From NCBI GenBank assembly GCA_017302135.1, contig JAFLDZ010000024.1, positions 1 to 54,693 on the forward strand: a stretch of 54,693 nucleotides of DNA, read 5' to 3'. Below are positions 47,488-54,693 of this stretch, one piece after another (the stretch's first letter is position 1; the number at the start of each line of letters is the position of its first letter). Position numbers and translations under genes: made by a program. The stretch comes from Lysobacterales bacterium. Its GTDB lineage: Bacteria > Pseudomonadota > Gammaproteobacteria > Xanthomonadales > Xanthomonadaceae. Below the pieces are notes generated by a model. That model saw nothing but the letters and a program-made list of their open reading frames with translations. It did no database searches and had not been told where the DNA came from.

Positions 47488-48126
47488 TCAGTCGATGTAC
47501 GGATTGCCGGAGATCCCGGCGATTTCCTGCTCGCTCATCGTGGAGATGATGCAGGCGAGCACGCCGAGGGTGATCAGATAGACCGACGCGATGGCGAGGT
47601 CGGCGGCGCGCGATGGCCAGACCAAGGCAAGCGCCTGCGCCAGCAGGACACCCGGCAGGAAGCAGGTGAACGCGGCCAGGAAGCTGCCGACGATCAGCGC
47701 GCCGCCACGCATCAGCGCACGGCGCGCCCAGTACAGTCGCGGATCCGACGAGGCGCGGGCCTCACGCAGGAGCAGGACGCCGCGCACGGCGACCAGCAGG
47801 ACCACGCCCAGCAGCGACCGTGCGTCCGGCCACGGGCCGTTGGCGAAGCCGCCGGCACCGGCGTAGGAGGCGAGGATGAAGATGGCGAGGAAACACAGCA
47901 GGCCGAACATCTTCGCGATGTCGGCAAGATGCCTGCGCAGGCCGCGCTGCGGGTAGAAGTACCAGGACAGCGCCACCGTCACCAGCAGTTCCGCCAGCAC
48001 CGCCAGCAACAGGGTGGGCAGGCTGAGCCAGCCGACGGCGATCAGGGCGAGCGCGATGACCAGCTCGATCAGCTCGTCGCGCACCGTCGCCGGCTTGACC
48101 TTGTGCCACTCGATGCGCGAAGCCAT
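47488..48126 (-). CDS. Multi-spanning inner-membrane protein, unknown function
   Basis: 212 aa with about five to six hydrophobic helices (about 20-38, 40-55, 72-90, 100-118, 138-165, 170-195), ending with a short polar tail (SEQEIAGISGNPYID). The N-terminus is cytoplasmic by the positive-inside rule (MASRIEWHKVKP). I do not recognise the family. The start at 48126 is the only plausible one. Confidence 0.75.
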   Translation of the reverse strand: MASRIEWHKVKPATVRDELIELVIALALIAVGWLSLPTLLLAVLAELLVTVALSWYFYPQRGLRRHLADIAKMFGLLCFLAIFILASYAGAGGFANGPWPDARSLLGVVLLVAVRGVLLLREARASSDPRLYWARRALMRGGALIVGSFLAAFTCFLPGVLLAQALALVWPSRAADLAIASVYLITLGVLACIISTMSEQEIAGISGNPYID

Positions 48127-48331
48127 GGGGTGCGCTCATGATGTCAGCGTTGCAGTTTGCGCCGCGTCGGCGGCAGCGGACAAGCGTGCGGAGTGTACGA
48201 TGCCCGACCGGGGCTGGAAGACCGCGCCGAGCCGCTTTACGATCCAAACGGAGGGGTGGATGCCATCGGGCCGAAGACACGCCGATGACAGCATCGCCGC
48301 CCTCACAACGCTGTCCATCCTGGGAGACGAA

Positions 48332-48931
48332 ATGAAAATCCAAACCACGCGCTTGCTCGCTGTCATCGCGTTCGCATCCGTGTTTTCCACCGCACTGGCC
48401 GACCCGCCCGCAAACAGAATCAATCCGGGTGCCGTGACTCCGTTGCGCGACGATGTCCGCAGAGCACTTGTGCCCCCCGCACCGACAGGGCCCTGCCGGG
48501 CGGAGTTGAGCGTGGACCGGTTCGAAGTGTCCCGCAGTGGCGATGGCGCGACCTACAACGTCAATGTCACGATCTCGAATATCGGTACCGAGCCGGCCGT
48601 GGGCTCGCAAACCAGCGCCGGCGGCGTTCTGGGCGTCGCGCTTGAAGTGAAAGACCTCAGGCGCGCGCGAAGCTATTTCGCCCAAATGGCCAACATCAAT
48701 ACCATCCACCCGGGAACCAGTCAGACGTTCAGCGGTTCTATTCCTGCGCGTGAAGTTCAAGCCCAATCCACGCAAATCGCGGCGATAATCGATCGGGGGC
48801 CGGACGGTCCACGCTGTGCTTATGATGCCCGTCGCAACAATGACGGCCTGGGCATCTCCGTGTCGACCATGAGAGATTGGCTTGCCGCAGGCAATGCAAG
48901 CTACGTGCGTACGGCGCCCTGGGCCCGATAG
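48332..48931 (+). CDS. Exported protein with CARDB-like beta-sandwich
   Basis: 199 aa. Signal peptide MKIQTTRLLAVIAFASVFST to ALA (cleavage about 23). The mature part contains a cell-adhesion-related (CARDB-like) pattern, CRAELSVDRFEVSRSGDG then YNVNVTISNIGTEPA. Start is supported by GGGAGA eight nt upstream. Probably periplasmic or secreted. Function unknown. Confidence 0.75.
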   Translation: MKIQTTRLLAVIAFASVFSTALADPPANRINPGAVTPLRDDVRRALVPPAPTGPCRAELSVDRFEVSRSGDGATYNVNVTISNIGTEPAVGSQTSAGGVLGVALEVKDLRRARSYFAQMANINTIHPGTSQTFSGSIPAREVQAQSTQIAAIIDRGPDGPRCAYDARRNNDGLGISVSTMRDWLAAGNASYVRTAPWAR

Positions 48932-48957
48932 ACCGCAAAGCGGGGGTCCATCTTTGT

Positions 48958-49095
48958 CGACAGGCGGGTCATGCGCCCGCCTGTCGAATGAAACAACCGT
49001 GCCACAGCCGGATCCGCACCAGGCGCGTATCCGGCACGAAGAATGTCGAGTCTTCCCGAGGATCCCCGGCTACGGCCCTCGGCCGCAACCGGGCG
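48958..49095. repeat. Strong hairpin plus degenerate TAGCCCGG-family REP
   Basis: 48958-48968 and 48976-48986 form a perfect 11-bp stem (CGACAGGCGGG) 26 bp after the stop of the exported-protein gene, so it may end transcription. The following 48988-49095 shares GGCGCGTATCCGG, CCCCGGCTACGGC and GGCCGCAACCGGG with the REP at 47346-47440. Confidence 0.7.
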
Positions 49096-49173
49096 AGGAC
49101 ACCGGGTTTGCGTCTGGCAAGGCATCAGATGCGGTCGGCGCAGGGGCGATGCCCCTGCGCATGCTGGACTGTT

Positions 49174-49392
49174 TCACTTCGGCAGCAGTTGGAATTCGAG
49201 CACTGCCATCGCTTCCACGAACGAATCCTGCACCACGGGCATCTCCGCGTAGGGCGTTGGATTCGTCAACCGTTCTCGCGCCAGTTGATCGCGGATCCTC
49301 GCTTGCTGGTCCGCCGGCAACTCCAGGAGCAGATACGTCAACACCGTATGAAGCGCGGCGACTCTGCCTTTCAGATCATCGTAATCGTTCAT
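49174..49392 (-). CDS. Small helical protein, unknown function
   Basis: 72 aa (MNDYDDLKGRVAALHTVLTY...EFQLLPK), mostly amphipathic helix and with no signal or membrane segment. The start at 49392 was selected by GAGGA about 8 nt upstream; the frame upstream to 49476 is basic and lacks an RBS. Family not recognised. It lies between two REP elements. Confidence 0.6.
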   Translation of the reverse strand: MNDYDDLKGRVAALHTVLTYLLLELPADQQARIRDQLARERLTNPTPYAEMPVVQDSFVEAMAVLEFQLLPK

Positions 49393-49491
49393 GACGTTTT
49401 CCTCATTGTTGGAACGAACCCGGGCATGGGTCCGCTTGATGCGTCGATCCGATTTCGGAATCGAACGCGACAGCATCGGTACAGCGCTGTT

Positions 49492-49583
49492 ACCGGATGC
49501 GCGCGAAACGTGTATCCGGGAAATGGAATGGCCAGCCTTTGCGTGGATTTCCGAGTGCGTCCGCGGTCCGGAGCCGGGCTACG
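49492..49583. repeat. REP-type palindrome, TAGCCCGG family, copy 2
   Basis: CCGGATGCGCGCGAAACGTG then TATCCGG at the left, and GAGCCGGGCTACG at the right, match the element at 47346-47440. It stands just after the catalase-like gene stop (minus strand). Confidence 0.7.
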
Positions 49584-49611
49584 ACCCTGCTGCTTCGGGC
49601 GTCCTTGAAAC

Positions 49612-50592
49612 TCACGCAATCTCCGCACGCGCATCGCGCGTATGCCGGAACTTCGACAGCGCTTTGTAGATCTTGATCCGGGCGCGATTCAAACCGCCCA
49701 TCGGCACGTGCGCGGGCAAGGCATGGCCGGGCGAGAACGCGAGCGATTCGGCCAGCGCGTCGCGCTGTGCGCTGCGGAATTTCTGTTTGGGGATGCGCAG
49801 CGTCGCGACTTTCAAGAAGGGCGATGCGGTTTCGTCCCAGCGCGGGGCCGCGTCTTCGATCGGCATGCCGTCCTGGCGCAGTTGCACGCAGAAATCGAAG
49901 CTGGCCTCGTGCTTGTCGAGATGGCGCTGCATCGCTTCGCTGAGGTACGAATCGCCCGGTTCTGTCGGCATGCTGCTGCGGTGTTGCGATGTGGGGACCA
50001 GCGAATATTTCACCGCGCGACCTTTGCCGAAGCGGTATGGCGTGGTGCTCCAGTATTGGATGTCCAGCGGCGAGGTCGGGCGGATGCGCAGGGCGACGAG
50101 GCCCAACAATGCGCGCGTGTGTCCGCCCAGCACGCATTTGGCGGCGAACAGCAGCGGCGAACTTTCGATGGTGTAGTAAACGGCGTCGCGGAACAGCGCG
50201 ATGGTGCCGAGCGGCATCACCGGCGTACTCAGCAGTACGAAGTCCTGCCCCAGCGGCGTCTCGTCCTTGCGCTTGCCGCCGGGTGCCATCAGTTTGATCG
50301 CGAAACCGCGCGCATCGCCGATCGCATCCGACTGCGGCTTGCCGCTGGAATTGGAGGTGCGGATCCAGCAATCATAGGTCTGCGTTTTCGCGAACACCCC
50401 GACGCGCAGGTGCTGCGGCAGATCGTCTTCCACTTCGAAGCGACCGCGCAGCAGTCCTGTTGTTTTGGGATGCGCATCGCGGCGGGTCTGACCGGCATCG
50501 TAATCGCGCGCCATCTTGCGGCGCAGGATATCGATCATCTCGGTGGTCATCGCCGCTTCGTCGGCTTCCCGCGTTTCGAGGGATGTAAGCAT
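49612..50592 (-). CDS. Catalase-like haem protein (short catalase family)
   Basis: 326 aa, far shorter than typical clade 1-3 catalases. DAHPKTTGLLRGRF (distal-type His41), HLRVGVFAKTQTYDCWIRTS and the C-terminal GGLNRARIKIYKALSKFRH are family features; the last contains the RxxxY proximal haem-ligand pattern. Related short proteins are catalase- or allene-oxide-synthase-like. Peroxide breakdown or lipid hydroperoxide metabolism is possible. No signal peptide, so cytoplasmic. An ATG at 50550 (MTTEMID) is a possible alternative start. Confidence 0.8.
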   Translation of the reverse strand: MLTSLETREADEAAMTTEMIDILRRKMARDYDAGQTRRDAHPKTTGLLRGRFEVEDDLPQHLRVGVFAKTQTYDCWIRTSNSSGKPQSDAIGDARGFAIKLMAPGGKRKDETPLGQDFVLLSTPVMPLGTIALFRDAVYYTIESSPLLFAAKCVLGGHTRALLGLVALRIRPTSPLDIQYWSTTPYRFGKGRAVKYSLVPTSQHRSSMPTEPGDSYLSEAMQRHLDKHEASFDFCVQLRQDGMPIEDAAPRWDETASPFLKVATLRIPKQKFRSAQRDALAESLAFSPGHALPAHVPMGGLNRARIKIYKALSKFRHTRDARAEIA

Positions 50593-50853
50593 GGCGCGGG
50601 CGGCGCACGCGTTTGCGCGATACGGCCGCCGTCTCCTCTATGGGTGTGATGTCACTCGGGATGCTACACCGACTGCGGCGACAGGCAGAATGATGCCGGC
50701 CATTCCGGCGTTACTGCGCTTTCGATCGGCGTTGATGCACGAAGGACCGTGCATTTCGCACATGATGAAACGCGGCTGATCCCGCCTGCTGCGTTTCATC
50801 CCGGTTGGCGAAAGCATGTCGATACTCGCCTCTCCCCATTGCAGGACACTCCC

Positions 50854-51315
50854 ATGAATCATTCGACCCACACCCACACGCGCATGCTTTCACGCCGCAC
50901 GCTGCTCGGTGCCTGCCTGTTCGCGTCACTCGCCGCTGCAGGCGTGGCTGCCGCGCAGGACGCGGTCACCGAAGCGCAGGTCAAGTCGATGCTGGAAGCG
51001 AAGGGCTACACGAAGATCAACGACGTCGAATTCAAGGACGGTGCCTGGAAGGCCGACGCGCGCAGCGCCGACGGCAACCGCGTCGATGTGCGGGTGGACG
51101 CCGCAACCGGCAAGATCTATCCGGACACCCTGGTCGCGAACCTCAGCAGGGCGGATGTCGAAGCCAAGCTGACGGTGGCCGGCTACGTGAACGTCCACGA
51201 CCTGAACTTCCGCAACGGGGTATGGGAAGCGGAAGCCGAAAACGCCAGTGGCCAGGACTTCGAGCTGCGCATCGATGCCGCGTCCGGCGAGATCATCGGC
51301 AAGCGCAAGGATTGA
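50854..51315 (+). CDS. Exported tandem PepSY-domain protein
   Basis: 153 aa with a signal peptide that starts MNHSTHTHTRMLSRRTLLGA and is cleaved after AAAQ (about 35); the SRRTLLG stretch resembles a twin-arginine signal. Two PepSY-like repeats follow: about 38-90 (TEAQVKSMLEAKGYTKINDV, VDAATGKIYP) and about 96-150 (SRADVEAKLTVAGYVNVHDL, IDAASGEIIG). PepSY proteins are periplasmic and often inhibit proteases or accompany iron/redox systems. The start has AGGA nine nt upstream. Confidence 0.85.
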   Translation: MNHSTHTHTRMLSRRTLLGACLFASLAAAGVAAAQDAVTEAQVKSMLEAKGYTKINDVEFKDGAWKADARSADGNRVDVRVDAATGKIYPDTLVANLSRADVEAKLTVAGYVNVHDLNFRNGVWEAEAENASGQDFELRIDAASGEIIGKRKD

Positions 51316-51605
51316 TGCGGCAAGGCGCAATGAAGCTGCGCAGCGATGGCCATCGCTGCGATGAAGGCCGCAAAACGGACGAGTCCGCGCATCGCGGTGT
51401 TCTCCGGACATTTCATGGGGGATGGGCATAGCCCACAACAACCGGAGCAGCCCCCTTGGCGTGCGGCGCGACAGCGGCCGCTAGCCTTTCCCCTGGACTG
51501 TGCGATCGGCATTTTGCGCAACGACATCCCTTCATGCCTCGACGGAAGGCGCCCCGGCCGGCGTGTAATATCGCCCCACCTGCCGACGCCTTCGAGGATC
51601 CGTCC

Positions 51606-53006
51606 ATGCGCATCGCCCGGCTCGCTCTGGCCCTGTCCACCGCGTCGATGAGCGCAGCCGCTGCGGATGATGCCTGGCACGCGAAAGCGCGCGAAATGCT
51701 TGCCGAAGCGATCGCGATTCCGACCGTGGCCGGGCGCGGCAAGGTACCGGCGCTGGCGCAGTCGCTGGCCGATCGATACAAAGCGGCGGGGTGGGCGGAC
51801 AGCGATATCCACGTGCTGCCATACGACGCATCGCCTGTAGATCGCACGGCGGCGCTGATCGTGCGCTGGCCGGCGTCGGGCAAGGCGAAAGCCCGGCCGA
51901 TCATGCTGATGTCGCACATGGACGTGGTGGAAGCGAAAGCCGAGGACTGGTCGATGGATCCGTTCGCGATGATCGAGAAGGACGGCTATCTGTACGGGCG
52001 CGGCACCAGCGATATCAAACAGGGCGTGGTCGCGGTGACGATCGCACTGATGCAACTGAAGGCGCAGGGGTTCAAACCGAAGCGCGACATCATCGTGTTC
52101 TTTTCCGGCGACGAGGAAACCGTCGGCCGGGGCGCGATGCTCGGCGCGACCGAGTGGAAGCATCTGCTGGACGTGGAATACGGCCTCAATTCCGACGGCG
52201 GCGGCGGCGGTTTTACGCCTGACGGCAAGCCGATCGGGTTCACTTTCCAGACGGCGGAAAAAACCTACGCCGACTATGCGTTCACCGCGCGGAATCCCGG
52301 CGGGCACAGTTCCAGACCGCGCCCCGAGAATGCGATCTATCAATTGTCCGAGGCATTGAACCGGCTGGGCCGTTATCGTTTCGAGCCGTCGTTGAATGCG
52401 ACCACGCGCGCGTATTTCGGCGAACGCCAGAAAAGCGAAGCCGGCGCATTGGGCGATGCGATGCGCGCATGGCTGGCGAACCCGGCCGACGGCGCGGCAG
52501 CGGATGCGATCGAAGCGGATCCTGGCGAAGTGGGACTCACGCGCACGCGCTGCGTCGCGACCATGCTCAATGGCGGGCACGCGCCGAATGCGTTGCCGCA
52601 GCTCGCGCGCGCGACGGTGAACTGCCGCATCATGCCCGGTGTTTCGCCCGACGCCATCCGCGACGAACTGCAGACGATCGCGGGCGACAAGGTGGAAGTC
52701 TCGCGTCTCGACGATTCGCTGGCATCGCTGGATTCGCCGCTGCGCGCGGACATTCTGAAGGCCTATACCGACAGCGTGCATGCGATGTTTCCGAACGCGC
52801 CGGTGATTCCGGAAATGAGCGCGGGCGCCAGCGATGCGCGTCCGTTCCGGGAGCATGGCATTCCGATCTACGGCGTCGACGGTTCATGGGGCATCGTGCC
52901 CGACGACATGCGCGCGCACGGGCGCGACGAACGCCTGCCGCTGAAAGCGCTCGACGACGATATCGATCACTGGGTGCGGATGCTGAAGACGCTGGCGGGC
53001 CCGTAA
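51606..53006 (+). CDS. Secreted M20/M28-type zinc peptidase (M20 family)
   Basis: 466 aa. Signal peptide MRIARLALALSTASMSAAAA (cleavage about 20). M20 metal motifs are complete: LMSHMDVV (His/Asp), GRGTSDIKQG (bridging Asp), FFSGDEETVG (catalytic Glu and metal Glu), and GGHSSRP in the dimerisation domain. A late conserved HAPNALP and SAGASDARPFREHG supply remaining contacts. Periplasmic carboxypeptidase or aminoacylase-type activity. The start at 51606 is chosen by the signal peptide. Confidence 0.92.
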   Translation: MRIARLALALSTASMSAAAADDAWHAKAREMLAEAIAIPTVAGRGKVPALAQSLADRYKAAGWADSDIHVLPYDASPVDRTAALIVRWPASGKAKARPIMLMSHMDVVEAKAEDWSMDPFAMIEKDGYLYGRGTSDIKQGVVAVTIALMQLKAQGFKPKRDIIVFFSGDEETVGRGAMLGATEWKHLLDVEYGLNSDGGGGGFTPDGKPIGFTFQTAEKTYADYAFTARNPGGHSSRPRPENAIYQLSEALNRLGRYRFEPSLNATTRAYFGERQKSEAGALGDAMRAWLANPADGAAADAIEADPGEVGLTRTRCVATMLNGGHAPNALPQLARATVNCRIMPGVSPDAIRDELQTIAGDKVEVSRLDDSLASLDSPLRADILKAYTDSVHAMFPNAPVIPEMSAGASDARPFREHGIPIYGVDGSWGIVPDDMRAHGRDERLPLKALDDDIDHWVRMLKTLAGP

Positions 53007-53085
53007 AGCCCGGCCGCTGCATTTCCGAATCTATTCGGGACACACGGATTCCGACGCGCAGACGCTGATGCATGGTTTCCGATGC

Positions 53086-53116
53086 TGCGCCGGGTCGGCA
53101 GAACCGACCCGGCGCA
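53086..53116. terminator. Bidirectional terminator-like hairpin
   Basis: TGCGCCGGGTCGG (53086-53098) and CCGACCCGGCGCA (53104-53116) form a perfect 13-bp GC-rich stem with loop CAGAA. It lies between the convergent M20 and TPR genes, 7 nt past the TPR gene stop. No U-run. Confidence 0.7.
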
Positions 53117-53123
53117 CGCAGGC

Positions 53124-54693
53124 TTACGATTTCTTGTAGAAGCGCTTCATCATGATCTGCATCTGCTTGATGTTGGGGTCGCGGGCGAACGACATCTGCA
53201 GCAGACGCTCGGCGACGGTGTTGCCGTCGTTGCATTTGCGGACCGGGCTGACCTGCGCTTCGACCAGCGCGCCGAATCCGGGCAGATTCTTGGTCGCCAC
53301 CGTGTAGCACAGCGGGGTTTCGCCGCCCAGCTCGACGAGCGGCAGATTCAACTGCTTGGTGTCCGCGCGCAGCGACATCTCACGCACGATATCGTGACGC
53401 TGCCAGCGCAGGCCGCAAACGGTCAACGCGGTCGCGAGGCGCTTCTGGTCCTTGTTCACGTCGTATGCCCGCCGCACCAGCTTGCTTCCCGCGCCGGCCC
53501 GGCAGATCGCTTCGGCCAGCGTGACCGGATCGGGATTCATGCCCGTGGCGCGCTGGATGAGCGCCATGCTCTCCTCTCTGGGTTCACCGGCTCTGTCGAC
53601 GCGCTCGCCCGCCTTGCGCACCAGCGCCGAGGAGATGATCGGCACCTTGCGCGCCGGCAGCCACGTGTCGGGAATCGGGTCGGCAATGGCGAAGATCTTG
53701 TCCGCGCGCGTATCGGTGGAGATCAGGAAATCGGCGTAGTCGAGACGGAAATTCCAGGCCTGCGGATACTTCGCCAGATACTCTTCGGCGATGCGCGGAT
53801 ACTCGGCGACCTGCGTGCCTTTGCGCAGCGTCATCAGCAGATGCGACAGCGCATTGACGTGGACATAGGCGAGACGCTCGGGCTTGGCGATCGCCGCCTT
53901 GTAGCGGCGATAGGCCACGTTGTAGTCGTTTTTGACGTAAGCCAGATCGCCGAGGAACAGATCCATGCTGGGATGCTCATGCTCGATCCGGATCGCGTTC
54001 GCGAACGACTGCGCGGCTTCCTCGTCCCTGCCCTGCAGATATCTCAGGCGCCCCAGCAGCATGTGCGCATCCGCGTACTCGGGCGAAAGCTCGATCGCGC
54101 GCAGGAAATATTTCTCGGCCTGTTCGTAGTTCGGCGTTTCGATCACCACCCGCAGTTGGCCCGGCCCGAGCGGCATGCCCGGCGCGGTCTTCATCGCGGC
54201 TTCGCCGAGCAGGGTCTGGATTTCGGGATTGCGCGGGTCGATCCGGTCCGCCAGCAGCAGCTTGCCCGCCGCATCGGCAGCAGCGGCAGCGCTGCCCACA
54301 TTGCGCAGCGCATGCCGCGCCTCCGCAACCAGCACATCGCTTCCTGGAGTGCCTGCCGGGACGGCGATCGGCGGGATGTTGTCGGTGAACTTCTTGGCCG
54401 TCTGCGCGTACCACTCGCCCGCTTGGAAGTCGTGGGCCCTGCTCAACGCGACGTAGTAAGTGGAGCCGAAACTCGTATTGGCGAACGCCACGAACTTGGC
54501 GAGCTGCTCATCGGGGACCTTCGCCAGCACGGGGGTCAACCACCGGTTGAGGATCACGCTCAGATCCGCCGTGTTCACCGTGTGCGCCTGCGGACTGGGG
54601 GCCGCCGGTGCAGGCGCCGCATTCGAAGCGGCGGCTGTCGCGGTCGGCGGCGCGTCCGGTACTGCGCTCACGGCCGGGGCCGGGGCCGGGGCC
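53124..54693 (-). CDS. TPR-repeat protein, truncated at window end
   Basis: At least 522 codons are visible. The frame is open through the window edge (APAPAPAV precedes the GTG at 54671), so the true start, probably with a signal peptide, is outside. After an Ala/Pro-rich linker, TPR-type helices appear (about 145-290 from the GTG): NYEQAEKYFLRAIELSPEYA, AHMLLGRLRYLQGRDEEAAQ. The C-terminal third (VELGGETPLCYTVATKNLPG) has ankyrin-like character. Probably a periplasmic or outer-membrane scaffold. Function unknown. Confidence 0.8.
   Translation of the reverse strand, partial: APAPAPAVSAVPDAPPTATAAASNAAPAPAAPSPQAHTVNTADLSVILNRWLTPVLAKVPDEQLAKFVAFANTSFGSTYYVALSRAHDFQAGEWYAQTAKKFTDNIPPIAVPAGTPGSDVLVAEARHALRNVGSAAAAADAAGKLLLADRIDPRNPEIQTLLGEAAMKTAPGMPLGPGQLRVVIETPNYEQAEKYFLRAIELSPEYADAHMLLGRLRYLQGRDEEAAQSFANAIRIEHEHPSMDLFLGDLAYVKNDYNVAYRRYKAAIAKPERLAYVHVNALSHLLMTLRKGTQVAEYPRIAEEYLAKYPQAWNFRLDYADFLISTDTRADKIFAIADPIPDTWLPARKVPIISSALVRKAGERVDRAGEPREESMALIQRATGMNPDPVTLAEAICRAGAGSKLVRRAYDVNKDQKRLATALTVCGLRWQRHDIVREMSLRADTKQLNLPLVELGGETPLCYTVATKNLPGFGALVEAQVSPVRKCNDGNTVAERLLQMSFARDPNIKQMQIMMKRFYKKS

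Noticed and set aside
51316..51605. Possible riboswitch or small gene between PepSY and M20 genes
   Set aside because: No conserved structure or initiation signal was recognised, and open frames here are short Arg-rich shadows.

Overview
The window looks like the chromosome of a Xanthomonadaceae bacterium (Lysobacter/Luteimonas-like). It is GC-rich with strong G/C preference at third codon positions. It carries a type IV secretion effector with the Xanthomonadales-specific XVIPCD tail, many REP-type palindromes, and a set of secreted hydrolases typical of that family. No rRNA, tRNA or CRISPR array was seen.

Layout. (1) 241-8168, minus strand: a complete kdpFABC-DE operon for high-affinity K+ uptake and its sensor/regulator. 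(2) 8473-11737, plus: an Anbu-type proteasome-like peptidase with its usual ATP-grasp and alpha-E partners. (3) 12188-16481, plus: a cassette of three envelope-type genes (lytic-transglycosylase-like, unknown, CBM9/outer-membrane protein). It lies between the intact anbu gene and a second, truncated copy of the anbu 3' end (16482-16809). (4) 17117-18793, minus: an M23 peptidase and L,D-transpeptidase pair. (5) 19536-25867, minus: a compact cytosolic module of N6-adenine-type methyltransferase, double-GHKL histidine-kinase-like ATPase, receiver protein and unknown protein, followed by a degenerate GyrB-like protein. (6) 26147-29422, minus: a predicted T4SS nuclease effector and its immunity gene. 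(7) 29701-37498, minus: secreted glycoside hydrolase, giant membrane patatin, and secreted lipoprotein. (8) 37933-40623, plus: aceE. (9) 40800-47121: a second module of the same design as (5), with receiver, double-GHKL ATPase and a C5-cytosine methyltransferase, plus divergent Vsr-like, PD-(D/E)XK-like and GIY-YIG nuclease genes. (10) 47488-54693: small membrane and exported proteins, a catalase-like protein, PepSY, an M20 peptidase and a TPR protein cut by the window end.

The most interesting content is the pair of analogous modules at 20-26 kb and 41-46 kb. Each couples a soluble kinase-like protein with two GHKL ATPase domains to a receiver protein without a DNA-binding output and to a DNA methyltransferase. 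The methyltransferases belong to unrelated chemistries (adenine N6 and cytosine C5). This suggests a transferable phospho-signalling core that can be attached to different DNA-modification enzymes, probably for defence. Other notable points are a GyrB-like pseudo-ATPase beside module 1, a Vsr homologue that has lost all four zinc ligands in module 2, the anbu 3'-end duplication around the envelope cassette, and an abrupt change in codon usage in the last ~480 bp of aceE next to module 2.

Starts were chosen from ribosome-binding sites, signal peptides and overlaps. Family calls rest on motif recognition by eye, not on database searches.
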